Positions 25,444-34,991 of a stretch of DNA of 60,299 nucleotides are shown here, piece after piece. Source of the DNA: an uncultured Campylobacter sp. (GTDB lineage Bacteria; Campylobacterota; Campylobacteria; Campylobacterales; Campylobacteraceae); contig NZ_CALLWC010000035.1 in the NCBI RefSeq assembly GCF_938015785.1, forward strand, positions 1-60,299, read 5' to 3'. The notes under the pieces were generated by a model. The model made no database searches. It saw only the letters and a list, made by a program, of their open reading frames with translations, and was not told where the DNA came from. A program made the translations under genes and the position numbers. Each line of letters starts with the position of its first letter. Position 1 is the first letter of the stretch.

Positions 25444-27825
25444 ATGATAGGATTTTTTTTAAACAAACATTTTGAACAAGCAATCAGCGTCGCAAACGAC
25501 GGCGAGGACGAATACATAACCACTTCGCACGTAGTTTATGCAATTTTTAAATACAATAAGCCCTTCCATGGGCTCATCGCCAAAGAAATTCCGGATATTA
25601 ACTACCTAAATATCTTGGATAATCTGGGCGGGCTTTTGGATATGATGCCTAAATCAAGCGGTAAGGATCCGGCGCAGACGATAGAATTTAAGCAGTTCTA
25701 TACTGAATTAAATAACGCTAAAGAGCCTAAAAACGAGCTTGATTTTATGCTTAAAATTTTAAATGATAAGGAAAACGACTGCACTAAAATTTTAAATCAC
25801 TACGGTATAAACGCCGCGATTTTTGAGCTCATCGTGAGAAAGTACAAATCTGCTTTCGATCACCGCGATGAGGTCGTTTCTCGCGACGAAGCCGCAGCGA
25901 TTAAGCTAAACTCATACGATATCGACGATATCACACATGCGATGAATTACGACGAAAGCCGTAGGCAGTGGCAGAATACGGAATTTGAGCCTGCGTTTGA
26001 GGGCGAAAAGGACGCCATAAACGAGCGCGATATTAAAAAGGACTCGCCTAGTTCACTTTATACAGCAAACCTCAATAAAATCGCGCTTGAGGGCAAGATC
26101 GATCCACTCATCGGACGCGAAAAAGAGATCGAAAAGACGCTGCAAACCCTCTGTCGCCGCAAGAAAAATAATCCGATCTTAGTGGGCGAAGCAGGAGTTG
26201 GTAAAACCGCGATCATCGAGGGCATCGCGCTAAAAATCGTCCGCGGCGAAGTGCCAGAAAAGCTAAAAAACAAGGTGATTTACGCCCTTGATGCTGGCGC
26301 GCTGATCGCAGGCACTACGCTGCGCGGGGAGTTTGAAGAGAGGCTAAAAGATCTCATAGACGAGTTTAGCGCCAATCAAAACGCGATTTTATTTATCGAT
26401 GAAATTCACACGATCGTTGGCGCAGGCACGGGCAATCGCAACGAACTTGATATGTCAAACATCCTAAAGCCTTCGCTTGCAAGCGGCGAGCTATCGGTCA
26501 TCGGCGCTACTACATACGGCGAATACCGCTCGTTTTCGCAGGATAAAGCGCTTAGCCGCAGGTTTTGTAAGATCGATGTAAGCGAGCCTAGCATCGACGA
26601 TAGCGTTGAAATTTTAAAAGGCGTAGCCAAAAAATATGAGGAATTTCACGGAGTGAAATTTAGCGACGAAATTTTGCGTGATAGCGTAACGCTTGCTAAA
26701 AAATATCAAAGCGATAAATTCCTTCCCGACAGCGCCATTGATCTCATCGACGAGGTGGGTGCGAGCTTTGCGTTTAAGCCACACGAAGCTCCTCTTGAAA
26801 TCAGTAAGGATGATTTAGTAAATACACTTTCGATTAGCGCGAATATCGCAAATTTAAGCAGTAGCGTCGATAATAAACAAGTACTAAAAAATCTGGAAGC
26901 CAATATCAAGCGCGAAATTTTCGGTCAAGACGAGGCGGTTAGCAGTCTTTGTAAGGCGCTTCTACGCTCTTACGCCGGGCTTGGAGGCGCAAGCTCTCCG
27001 ATCGGGGTATTTTTGTTTGCAGGTAGCAGCGGTGTGGGCAAAAGTGAGCTAGCCAAGGTCTTGGCCGCGCAGCTTGGAGTGCATTTTGAGCGCTACGATA
27101 TGAGCGAGTATATGGAAGCTCACAGCGTCTCTAGGCTCATCGGCGCGCCTCCTGGATACGTGGGCTTTGAAAATGGCGGAATTTTAACTAACAACATCAA
27201 AAAGCACCCTTACAGCGTCATTTTATTTGATGAGGTAGAAAAAGCTCATCCTAGCATGACGAATATTTTTTTAGGAATTTTCGATAACGCAAGTCTTACC
27301 GATAACAACGGCGTTACGACCGATTTTAAAAATACGATCATAATAATGACGTCGAATTTAGGCACGAAAGAAGCGCCGCAGGTTGGATTTACGAAGGACG
27401 AGAGCTATAAAGTAGATAGCGCCATAAGAAGCTTCTTCGCGCCGGAATTTCGCAACCGCATTGATAAAATCATAAATTTTAACCGCTTAAGCGGCGAAAT
27501 TTTAGAAAAGATCGTGGATAAAACTATCGGCGAGCTAGAGTCGCAGCTAAAAAACGTAAAGATTAGTCTAAACAAGGAAGCAAAAGATTTGATTATCTCG
27601 CGCGGCTATTCGGACGAGTTTGGCGCGCGAAATTTAAAGCGCGAGATCAGCTCTCAGATCAGCGATCATATAAGCGGCGAGCTGCTTTTTGGCGCGCTGC
27701 AAGAGGGCGGCTTAGTTAGCGTGAGCGTAAAAGATGGCGAGCTAAGCTTTAGCTTTGCTTCTACGCCTTTGCCGCAGATAGAAAAAAAGCAACCCGCACT
27801 AGCTCAAAGCAGTGTCGTTAAATAA
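25444..27825 (+). CDS. clpA: ATP-dependent Clp protease ATP-binding subunit ClpA
   Basis: 793 aa. N-domain, residues 1-150 (LNKHFEQAISVANDGEDEYITTSHVVYAI). First AAA module with Walker A VGEAGVGKTAIIEG near 250 and Walker B ILFIDEIHTIVGAG. Second module with FAGSSGVGKSELAK near 527, VILFDEVEKAHPSM, and an arginine-finger region FAPEFRNRIDKII. The C-terminal tail is Gln/Pro-rich. ClpA unfolds proteins for the ClpP protease; clpP is not in the window. Flanked by clpS and aat, giving a complete N-degron set. Confidence 0.95.
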   Translation: MIGFFLNKHFEQAISVANDGEDEYITTSHVVYAIFKYNKPFHGLIAKEIPDINYLNILDNLGGLLDMMPKSSGKDPAQTIEFKQFYTELNNAKEPKNELDFMLKILNDKENDCTKILNHYGINAAIFELIVRKYKSAFDHRDEVVSRDEAAAIKLNSYDIDDITHAMNYDESRRQWQNTEFEPAFEGEKDAINERDIKKDSPSSLYTANLNKIALEGKIDPLIGREKEIEKTLQTLCRRKKNNPILVGEAGVGKTAIIEGIALKIVRGEVPEKLKNKVIYALDAGALIAGTTLRGEFEERLKDLIDEFSANQNAILFIDEIHTIVGAGTGNRNELDMSNILKPSLASGELSVIGATTYGEYRSFSQDKALSRRFCKIDVSEPSIDDSVEILKGVAKKYEEFHGVKFSDEILRDSVTLAKKYQSDKFLPDSAIDLIDEVGASFAFKPHEAPLEISKDDLVNTLSISANIANLSSSVDNKQVLKNLEANIKREIFGQDEAVSSLCKALLRSYAGLGGASSPIGVFLFAGSSGVGKSELAKVLAAQLGVHFERYDMSEYMEAHSVSRLIGAPPGYVGFENGGILTNNIKKHPYSVILFDEVEKAHPSMTNIFLGIFDNASLTDNNGVTTDFKNTIIIMTSNLGTKEAPQVGFTKDESYKVDSAIRSFFAPEFRNRIDKIINFNRLSGEILEKIVDKTIGELESQLKNVKISLNKEAKDLIISRGYSDEFGARNLKREISSQISDHISGELLFGALQEGGLVSVSVKDGELSFSFASTPLPQIEKKQPALAQSSVVK

Positions 27826-28508
27826 TGGCTCGGTTTTACGATTTTCCAGATCCTATGGATGCGCCCGATTTTGCGCCGCTTGCAAGTGGCGGCGATCTGA
27901 GCGAGGATTGCTTGCTTAGCGCTTATAGCGCAGGGATATTTCCGTGGTTTAACGAGGATGAGCCGATTTTATGGTGGTCGCCCGATCCGCGCGCAGTGCT
28001 TGATCCACGCGAAGTGCGTGTGCAAAAGTCCATCAAGCCCTATCTTAAGCGATATGAAGTGAAATTTGACGCAAATTTTAAGGGCTTCATCGAGCGCTGC
28101 AAAGACGTACGAAAAAAAGAGAGCGACGGCACGTGGATCAGCGAGCAGATCGTGCAGGCTTACTCGCGTTTGGCAGCAGACGGCTACGCTCACAGCGTCG
28201 AGGCGTACGAGGACGGCGAGCTTGTGGGTGGGCTATACGGGCTAATTTTTGGGCGTGTGTTTTGCGGCGAGAGTATGCTGAGTCTAAAGAGCAACGCTTC
28301 AAAAGTAGCGCTGATTAGGCTTTGTGAGGTGCTTGCAAATTTCGGCTTTCTAATCGATTGTCAGATTATGAACGAGCATCTGAAATTTATGGGTGCTAAA
28401 GAGATGCCGCGAGCGGAATTCCTCGCTCTATTTGCTGAGCTTAGTGCGCAAGATAGCGGCTTTGAGCGCTTCGCGGATCTTAAAGTTCCGCGCGGAGCGC
28501 AGCATTGA
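27825..28508 (+). CDS. aat: Leucyl/phenylalanyl-tRNA--protein transferase
   Basis: 227 aa, start codon sharing a base with the clpA stop (TAATG). Conserved motifs: GGDLSEDCLLSAYSAGIFPWF, ILWWSPDPRAVL, GTWISEQIVQAYSRL, GLYGLIFGRVFCGESMLSL and LIDCQIMNEHLKFMGA. It adds Leu or Phe to proteins with basic N-termini, creating signals that ClpS recognises. Operon-like arrangement tlpA-like, clpS, clpA, aat. Confidence 0.95.
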   Translation: MARFYDFPDPMDAPDFAPLASGGDLSEDCLLSAYSAGIFPWFNEDEPILWWSPDPRAVLDPREVRVQKSIKPYLKRYEVKFDANFKGFIERCKDVRKKESDGTWISEQIVQAYSRLAADGYAHSVEAYEDGELVGGLYGLIFGRVFCGESMLSLKSNASKVALIRLCEVLANFGFLIDCQIMNEHLKFMGAKEMPRAEFLALFAELSAQDSGFERFADLKVPRGAQH

Positions 28509-28567
28509 GTCAAAGCTTAAGATGCAGCATAAAAAACGTGCGGAATTTAAAATTTTAAAGAAATAAT

Positions 28568-30388
28568 ATGTGGCAAAGAGATAAAAGTTCCTCGGTCGGT
28601 ATGATTATCGTGATGTTTATATTCGTGCCGGCGGCGCTTTTTGTATTTTTGGCGATTTTATATTTTTGGGGCAGCACTGAGCGCAAGCTACCGCGCCTAG
28701 ATGTCAATGAAACCAACAGCGCGATCCGTGGCGCGATAATCGCAAAAGATAATTATGTCGCGGCAAATTCCGTCAAACTCTACAAAGTTAGCGTCGATGC
28801 ACGCAGCATCGATAAAAACAAGCTTGATCTTTTCGTGCGGCTTTATTGCATCTATACGGGCGATAGCGAAAAGCGTGTCAAAAGCGCGATCGAGGGCTCT
28901 GGCGGCACGACCGTGCTGTCGTATAAAATCGACGCCAAAACCGCCGTGCATCTAAAAGAGCTTGCGTATAAGCTAAATTTAAAAAAGGTATTCGTTAGCT
29001 TCATGGGCTCAAACGGCAGGCTAAATCCGCCTATCCGCATGAGCGTGACCGAAAGCGGCGAGAAGCGCAGCTACAATGTCGGCGATTCGCTCACTCCGTT
29101 AATCGGCTATATCAATAAAAAAGAGGTTGATGGTATCACCAAGGTTAGCGGCATCAAAGGGATCGAGAAGTACTATGAGTATTATCTAGCGCCGGTTAGA
29201 GATGAGTTTATCGTGGGCCCGCGCGATATCGGCGGCAACATCATCCTAGAGCGTAGCAGCAAAAAAACGGGCAGGATCGACGGCTACAACGTCCGTCTAA
29301 GCGTGCCACTAACGCTGCAAAGAAAGATAGAGCGCCTAAGCGATGAGGGCGCTGATAATTACGATGCGCGAGAAATCGTGGTGGGCATTATGAACTCCAA
29401 AACGGGCAAAATTTTATCCCTTGCGACCAATGCCCGCTATGATCCCTCAAACATCACAAAAAACGATCTTAAGAATTTAAATTTTACCGCGAGCGAATAC
29501 GCCTACGAAGTGGGCTCGATTATGAAGCCGATAATTTTCGCAATCGCCTATGATGCCAAAGCCGTCAAACCGGGCGAGATCATCAATACCTATAACGGCA
29601 GCTATAAGCTTGGTACTCGCACGATCCGCGACACGCACCCGGCTAAGCAGATGAGCGGTGAGGAGATCATCATCCACAGCTCAAACATAGGAATGATTAA
29701 AATTTCAGAACGGCTGGAGGGGCAGGCTATTTATGATGGGCTGATGAACTTCGGTATGTCGCAAAAAACGGGTATCGATCTGCCGTATGAGCAAAGTGGA
29801 AATATACCTAGTATCAAAAGCCTGAATAATAAAATTTACAAAGCCACGATCAGCTACGGCTACGGTGCCCAGATGACCTTCCTTCAGATGCTCAATGCCT
29901 ATACCGTCTTTAACAACGGCGGCGTGATGATCAGCCCGCGCCTAGTCGAAAATCTCGAAAATAATGGCAAAACTTACACCGTTAACGAAAGCGAAACCCG
30001 CCAGGTAATCTCTAAACCTACCGCTGACGTAATAAAAGAAATTTTAATCAAAACGGTTGAGAGCGGCACGGGGCGCAAAGGGCGGGTAGCGGGGCTGCAA
30101 ATCGGCGGCAAGACGGGCACTGCGCGTATCGCTAAGGGGGGCGGCTATTCGAGCGCCTATAATAGCTCGTTTTTTGGCTTTGCCAACGACGCAGACACCA
30201 GCTACACGATCGGCGTTTTGGTGCGCGAGCCTAAAAGGGGCAGCTACTACGCCGCTCAAAATGCGCTGCCGATCTTTAAGAGGGCGGTAGGAATTTTGAT
30301 AGAGGAGGGCTATCTAAAGCCCGCAGCCGACGCAAACGCCACGCAAAAGGTCGAGATCAAGGATGAGGCAGTTGAAATTAAAGATTAA
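28568..30388 (+). CDS. Class B penicillin-binding protein (FtsI/PBP2-like)
   Basis: 606 aa with one N-terminal membrane anchor (IVMFIFVPAALFVFLAILYF, about 14-33), a pedestal region with RGAIIAKDNYVA, and a transpeptidase domain. The active-site motifs are SIMK within VGSIMKPIIF (about 317), SSN in IIHSSNIGMIK, and KTG in GGKTGTARIAKGG (about 514). These enzymes cross-link peptidoglycan during septation or elongation; the size fits the FtsI group. The start has only a weak AAAGAAAT site. The C-terminal tail is Lys/Glu-rich (VEIKDEAVEIKD), a short tandem repeat. Confidence 0.85.
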   Translation: MWQRDKSSSVGMIIVMFIFVPAALFVFLAILYFWGSTERKLPRLDVNETNSAIRGAIIAKDNYVAANSVKLYKVSVDARSIDKNKLDLFVRLYCIYTGDSEKRVKSAIEGSGGTTVLSYKIDAKTAVHLKELAYKLNLKKVFVSFMGSNGRLNPPIRMSVTESGEKRSYNVGDSLTPLIGYINKKEVDGITKVSGIKGIEKYYEYYLAPVRDEFIVGPRDIGGNIILERSSKKTGRIDGYNVRLSVPLTLQRKIERLSDEGADNYDAREIVVGIMNSKTGKILSLATNARYDPSNITKNDLKNLNFTASEYAYEVGSIMKPIIFAIAYDAKAVKPGEIINTYNGSYKLGTRTIRDTHPAKQMSGEEIIIHSSNIGMIKISERLEGQAIYDGLMNFGMSQKTGIDLPYEQSGNIPSIKSLNNKIYKATISYGYGAQMTFLQMLNAYTVFNNGGVMISPRLVENLENNGKTYTVNESETRQVISKPTADVIKEILIKTVESGTGRKGRVAGLQIGGKTGTARIAKGGGYSSAYNSSFFGFANDADTSYTIGVLVREPKRGSYYAAQNALPIFKRAVGILIEEGYLKPAADANATQKVEIKDEAVEIKD

Positions 30389-30823
30389 ATTTGCTAAATT
30401 TCGCGAGGTTTTTTAAAATTTTGCGGCTTGCGACGACGAAAATTCGCGAAATTTGGCGCGGCTTTTTGAAATTTAGCAGTGTTTAAATTTTACGGCGCGG
30501 AATTTTGGCGGGATAGAATTTCGTGGCGTAAATTTTAACGGCACGGCGATGGAATTTTATCGCGACGCGGGATTTCGTGCTGTGTCGCTTGCTGCGCTAA
30601 GGTGGTGGAGTTTTATCGCAATACAGAATTTCGGTGCGACGTAAAATTCCGTATCAAGGCAAAATTTTAAATTTGCCGTCGCGCAAGTAACGCAAGTAAA
30701 ACGGTAAGCGAGCTTGTAATGTTTAAATTTTAAGACGTGCAATGTATCTGCGCGAGTATGAAATTTAGCGAGTTTGAGAGCAAAATTTAATGATGAAATT
30801 TAACGCAAAGAAAAGAGGAAAAT
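30389..30823. repeat. Gap filled with A+T palindrome words
   Basis: Behind the penicillin-binding protein gene, AAATTTT-type words recur about every 20-35 bases (near 30412, 30447, 30467, 30487, 30508, 30535, 30555, 30662 and 30723) with G+C-rich spacers. No gene is visible on either strand. The last 25 bases hold the ribosome site of the next gene. Confidence 0.45.
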
Positions 30824-30844
30824 ATGAAAGCAAATGAGGGAAAA

Positions 30845-32080
30845 ATGAAAATAGCGATAATCGGACTTGGCTACGTGGGGCTTCCTTTGGCGGCGGCGTT
30901 TGCGGCGAAACACGAGGTCGTAGGCTTTGACGTCTCGCAAGAGCGCATAGAGGAGCTGCGCGGCGGGCACGACCGCACGCTGGAGCTTAGCGACGAGGAG
31001 CTTGCCGTGGCGATTCAAAACGGGCTTAAATTTAGCGCAAAGCTAGATGATATGAGGCAGAGTAATTTTTACATCGTATGCGTGCCCACTCCCGTAGATA
31101 GGCTAAATCGCCCCGATCTTACGCCGCTACTCAAGGCCAGCAAAAGCGTCGGAGCCGTGCTTAAAAAGGGCGACATCGTCGTGTATGAAAGCACCGTCTA
31201 TCCGGGCGCTACGGAGGAGGACTGCGTGCCGGTGTTGCAGCGCGTAAGCGGGCTAAAATTTAACCGCGATTTTTTCTGCGGATATTCGCCCGAGCGGATC
31301 AATCCAGGCGATAAAGTTCACACCGTCACGAAGATCAAAAAGATCGTCTCGGCAAGCACCCCAGAGGCTTTGGACGTCGTAGATAGCGTCTATCTTAGCA
31401 TCCTGCAAAACGGTACCTTTCGCGCTAGCAGCATAAAGGTCGCAGAGGCCGCGAAGGTGATCGAAAACACCCAGCGCGACATCAATATCGGCTTTATCAA
31501 CGAGCTTGCGATCCTGTTCGGCAAGCTCGGTATCAACACCAACGACGTCATCGACGCGGCGGCTACGAAGTGGAATTTCTTAAGCTTCCGTCCGGGGCTC
31601 GTGGGCGGGCACTGCATCGGCATCGATCCGTATTATCTGGCGCAGAAAGCGACCGAGGTGGGCTATCACCCCGAAATCATCCTCTCAAGCCGCCGTATCA
31701 ACGATAATATGGGAAGCTACGTCGCTACGGAGGTCGTTAAGATGATGATAAAATACGATGAAAAGGTCAAGGGCGCGAAGGTCTTGATCCTAGGGCTGAC
31801 GTTTAAAGAAAACTGCCCCGACACCCGCAATACGCGCGTCGTGGATATGATAAACGAGCTTAAAAATTTCGGCTGCGAAGTAAGCGTCTATGATCCTTGG
31901 GCGAGCGCCGCCGACGCCAAGAGATACTACGACATCGATCTGCTACAAAAGCCCGATTTGCGCAAATTTGACTGCGTCGTAATCGCCGTAGCGCATAAGC
32001 AATTTTTCGAGCTTGATTACGCAGGCTCGCTGGTTTACGATGTGAAAAACGTCTATAAAGGCGCGCAAGGAAAGCTCTGA
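30845..32080 (+). CDS. Nucleotide-sugar 6-dehydrogenase (UDP-HexNAc type)
   Basis: 411 aa from ATG 30845, preceded by GAGGGAAAA; an alternative ATG at 30824 with AGAGGAAAAT adds seven residues. N-terminal NAD fold KIAIIGLGYVGLPLAAAFA, then YIVCVPTPVD and VVYESTVYPGATEEDCVPVL. The catalytic Cys lies in GLVGGHCIGIDPYYLAQKA. The C-terminal domain has LGLTFKENCPDTRNTRVVDMI. This pattern is typical of TviB/WbpO-like enzymes that oxidise UDP-N-acetylhexosamine to the uronic acid for surface polysaccharides. No other glycan gene is nearby, so the pathway is unclear. Confidence 0.85.
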   Translation: MKIAIIGLGYVGLPLAAAFAAKHEVVGFDVSQERIEELRGGHDRTLELSDEELAVAIQNGLKFSAKLDDMRQSNFYIVCVPTPVDRLNRPDLTPLLKASKSVGAVLKKGDIVVYESTVYPGATEEDCVPVLQRVSGLKFNRDFFCGYSPERINPGDKVHTVTKIKKIVSASTPEALDVVDSVYLSILQNGTFRASSIKVAEAAKVIENTQRDINIGFINELAILFGKLGINTNDVIDAAATKWNFLSFRPGLVGGHCIGIDPYYLAQKATEVGYHPEIILSSRRINDNMGSYVATEVVKMMIKYDEKVKGAKVLILGLTFKENCPDTRNTRVVDMINELKNFGCEVSVYDPWASAADAKRYYDIDLLQKPDLRKFDCVVIAVAHKQFFELDYAGSLVYDVKNVYKGAQGKL

Positions 32081-32136
32081 AATTTAGCCGAGGTTTAAAT
32101 TTAGACTTCTAAATAGGCGGTTTAGCGGGGATAAGG

Positions 32137-32265
32137 ATGAACGAGGCAAGGCTCGAAGAGCTAAAGAAAATTCTAAACGAACGACGTCAAAATTTAGAGC
32201 GAGGCTCACAGGAAAATTCTGATGCTCAAAATTCCAATGCCTTAATTTTAATAAAGGAGATATAG
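32137..32265 (+). CDS. Possible 42-aa small protein
   Basis: ATG 32137 is preceded by AAGG and opens a charged, helical peptide (MNEARLEELKKILNERRQNL, then Gly/Ser/Gln/Asn-rich to TAG 32265). No homologue is recognised. It starts a short A+T-rich segment between the dehydrogenase and hemH. It could be a real small gene or the tail of a lost larger one. Confidence 0.35.
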   Translation: MNEARLEELKKILNERRQNLERGSQENSDAQNSNALILIKEI

Positions 32266-32367
32266 ATGAGTAGAGGAAGTGTTGATAAAAGGTGTACTTA
32301 TTACAGATGGTTTTAAATCGCTACAAGAATATTCTGATTTGCCAAAAGCTACTAAAGGAATACAATG
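32266..32367 (+). pseudogene. Degraded open frame remnant
   Basis: ATG 32266 sits behind a perfect AAAGGAG site but gives only 16 codons. A second frame, from GTG 32279, reads VLIKGVLITDGFKSLQEYSD and ends in a TGA overlapping the next ATG, as real operon genes do. Together they look like a short gene broken by a frameshift near 32275-32285, or the remains of a larger deletion. Confidence 0.3.
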
Positions 32368-32928
32368 AAAAACCCGCTTTACTACGTAGATTATTGGTAT
32401 GATTTGATTAAATTCGGCTTTGATCGGAAGCATACTTTTATAACGCTAATCGTTGTTTGCGTTTCATTTATCGCACCGATACTTCTCTTGTACTCCTACT
32501 CTATCGTACCAAGTACTCAAAGCATAAGAGATCCATTCGTATTTTCCGGTACTATAAAAGAACTTAAAAGGCACAAAGGACATTATCGTACGAAAGCCAA
32601 TTGTGTAGTGTCAATCCAAAATAATAATAAAATCATCACTAGACGCTTTGTAGATGTAAAAATTTCAGAAGGAACATATATTTGTGATATATTTTTTAAA
32701 GAATATGTATTTAATCGATGTATAATCATAAATATGTCTGATTTTGTATTGAATAAGCTGAGCCGCTGCGATGATGGTTTGGTTTTATTTAAAGATACGA
32801 CAAACATGAGCTATCTCTACAAAGGAAGAAAAACTAGCATTATAGCTGGTATAATTTTAGTTTTAATAGCTTTTATATTTACTTTCAAGCTTCATATAGA
32901 ATATAAAAAATCCAAACTAAAAGATTAA
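32365..32928 (+). CDS. Two-helix membrane protein, A+T-rich
   Basis: 187 aa. Membrane segment around residues 26-47 (FITLIVVCVSFIAPILLLYSY), then a mainly beta region of about 100 residues (FSGTIKELKRHKGHY...CVVSIQNNNKIITRRFVD), then a second helix (IIAGIILVLIAFIFTF) near the end. Codon use is far richer in A+T than the neighbours, suggesting recent transfer. The helix-beta-helix plan recalls the 45930-46565 protein, but sequence similarity is weak. Function unknown. Confidence 0.6.
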   Translation: MKNPLYYVDYWYDLIKFGFDRKHTFITLIVVCVSFIAPILLLYSYSIVPSTQSIRDPFVFSGTIKELKRHKGHYRTKANCVVSIQNNNKIITRRFVDVKISEGTYICDIFFKEYVFNRCIIINMSDFVLNKLSRCDDGLVLFKDTTNMSYLYKGRKTSIIAGIILVLIAFIFTFKLHIEYKKSKLKD

Positions 32929-32944
32929 ATTTTAATCTCTAAAT

Positions 32945-34042
32945 TTACAGCGCTTGCGCGAGTATAAATTTCGCGAAATCCTCGCGGGAGTTCGGGCATT
33001 TGCACACTTCGTAGTATTCGTAATTCAGCTCGCGCGCAAGCTGTCTATAAAAAATATCTAATTCGAAATTCGTTTCTGAATTATCCACGCAAAATGCGAT
33101 CGGAAATATGAGCGCTTTTTTGCTTTTTAAATTCCGCAAAACGTCTGCGATATTGGGCTGTAGCCACTTCACGGGGCCCAGGCGCGATTGATACGCCAAA
33201 ATAATCTCTTTAAATTTAATCCCGCGCGCAGCCAGCAGATCTTTTAAAATTTCCACGTGCGCCTCTACCTGCGCCTCGTAGGGATCGCCCGCGGCGATCA
33301 TTTTTACCGGCAGCGAATGCGCAGAAAATATGAGTGAAATTTGCGAAATTTCATCTGCGCTAAATTTCGCGACGCAGCTTGCGATCAAATTTAGTAAAAT
33401 TTCGTTGTAAGCGGCGCTGTCGTAGAAGATGCCCGCTATTTTATAATTTTTTATCCCGAGCCGCTTAAGTGCCGCTTCGGCAGAGCACAGGCTCGATTGC
33501 ACCGTAGTTTTTGAGAAGTGCGGATACAAAGGCATCAAAATTATCTCGTCAAAATCCACGTATTTTTTAAACACGTCCTCCGCAAAGGGCGGCGTGTAAT
33601 TCATCGCATAATCGCAAATTAGCTCATCTATCGGTTTTTCATCCTTCGGCGCTTCATTTTGTAGCGGCTCGCCATGCGTCGGGGCGTCTTGCGGCGGCTT
33701 GCTCTGCAATGAAATCTCTTGTTGTGGCTCATTCGCGGCGCCCGCATCCGCTGCGCCTTCAAATTTTAACCCCGCGCCGAATTTTGCTCGCGCTAGTTCA
33801 TTTACCCGCTCGCAAAGCGCTTCGGTGATGGAGCATATTGGCGAGCGTCCGCCCAGTTTTTCGTAGTTGCTACGCGCTGATGCGGTTCTGCTTTTTACGA
33901 TGAGCGCAGCTAAAACGCTACGCCAAAAATCACTCTTAATGCCCAAAATAAAGGGGTCGTTAAACATATTTTTTAAAAAAACTTCAACCTCGCTCAGATT
34001 GTTCGGACCGCCCATGTTGAGTAAAATTAGGGCTTTTTTCAT
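32945..34042 (-). CDS. hemH: Ferrochelatase
   Basis: 365 aa. N-terminus KKALILLNMGGPNNLSEVEVFLKNMF, then catalytic His in LIFSAHSLPVKMI, YQSRLGPVKWLQP, and the metal-site Glu region FCVDNSETNFELDIFY. It inserts iron into protoporphyrin IX, the last step of haem synthesis. Odd feature: about 43 residues (roughly 95-138) rich in Pro, Gln, Glu and Ala, with repeated (K/E)PxQ(D/N) phrases, are inserted before the conserved DYAMNYTPPF. The stop-start overlap with the upstream oxidoreductase gene indicates co-transcription. Confidence 0.94.
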   Translation of the reverse strand: MKKALILLNMGGPNNLSEVEVFLKNMFNDPFILGIKSDFWRSVLAALIVKSRTASARSNYEKLGGRSPICSITEALCERVNELARAKFGAGLKFEGAADAGAANEPQQEISLQSKPPQDAPTHGEPLQNEAPKDEKPIDELICDYAMNYTPPFAEDVFKKYVDFDEIILMPLYPHFSKTTVQSSLCSAEAALKRLGIKNYKIAGIFYDSAAYNEILLNLIASCVAKFSADEISQISLIFSAHSLPVKMIAAGDPYEAQVEAHVEILKDLLAARGIKFKEIILAYQSRLGPVKWLQPNIADVLRNLKSKKALIFPIAFCVDNSETNFELDIFYRQLARELNYEYYEVCKCPNSREDFAKFILAQAL

Positions 34043-34917
34043 GAGATGATTTCTCTGATTTTTATCGCATCCTCTACGCTTGCAAGACCTGCATTAGTAC
34101 TGCTGTCGCACATCTCGCAAAACGCTTCGTGTTCGCGGCGTAGCGAAAAATCGTCGCGATCGACGCGCAGATTTACGCGCCCGTCAGGCGTAATTTTAAA
34201 AAGAGTTATTGAGATTAGATCGCCGAAATATACGCCGCTGTCGGTGCAAATCTCGATACCGTGGCGTCTGATCGGATAGAGATTGGACTGCATTAGCGTG
34301 CAATAGCAGCCGCTTTTTGTGTGAAGCGTCGCGCATGCGGCTAGAGTGCGCTCTTTAGAGATATTTTTGCTAAGTTCTATGCAAGCGATCTCGCTGTGAG
34401 AAAGCAGCCGCACAAGATCGATATCCCTAAAAAGGGCATTGGCGACGATATCTGCTCTATCATCGTTTGCAAAACCGCTTACGAAGCTCATCGAAAAAAT
34501 TTTATCCCCCTTGGCAAGCTCGCGTAGCAAGGATACGATTACTGGATTGTAGCGGTCGGAGTATCCTACAGCTAGGCGCGTGCCGTTAGTAGTGACTGCG
34601 TAGTTTATCTCTCTGGCTTCGGCTAGGCTTTGTGCGAGCGGAGATTCTACGAAGATATTTTTGGTAAACGGCAGACATTTTAAAATCAGCTCTTTATGCG
34701 ATGGCGGGGGAGCCGTGATGACTACGGCATCGGGCTTGGCGACGTTAAAAAGATCGGTTAGATTATCAAAGATCGGATAGCGCGGGCCGAAATTTTCACT
34801 GCTGCCCTTATGATAAAGCGCTACAAGCTCGAAATAGTCGCTCCTTCTTAGCTCGCTGAAGTGCTTTTGACCAAGCTCGTCCATACCTATGATCGCTATC
34901 TTTTTTTTCATCGCCAT
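34039..34917 (-). CDS. Gfo/Idh/MocA-family oxidoreductase
   Basis: 292 aa. N-terminal NAD(P) fold KKIAIIGMDELGQKHFSEL and PDAVVITAPPPSHKELIL, with FVESPLAQSLAEA where this family usually has EKP. The C-terminal half carries the mixed sheet of the family. Corresponds to the oxidoreductase gene beside hemH in C. jejuni (Cj0504c). The aminotransferase gene I recall next to it there (Cj0505c) is absent, so the sugar or other substrate is uncertain. Overlaps hemH by 4 bases. Starts divergently from alaS. Confidence 0.75.
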   Translation of the reverse strand: MAMKKKIAIIGMDELGQKHFSELRRSDYFELVALYHKGSSENFGPRYPIFDNLTDLFNVAKPDAVVITAPPPSHKELILKCLPFTKNIFVESPLAQSLAEAREINYAVTTNGTRLAVGYSDRYNPVIVSLLRELAKGDKIFSMSFVSGFANDDRADIVANALFRDIDLVRLLSHSEIACIELSKNISKERTLAACATLHTKSGCYCTLMQSNLYPIRRHGIEICTDSGVYFGDLISITLFKITPDGRVNLRVDRDDFSLRREHEAFCEMCDSSTNAGLASVEDAIKIREIIS

Positions 34918-34991
34918 GCCCTAAATTTAATCTTTCGCGCCATTATAACTAAGAATGGTTAAAATTTATAATTTTTAAAATCTAATTTAGC

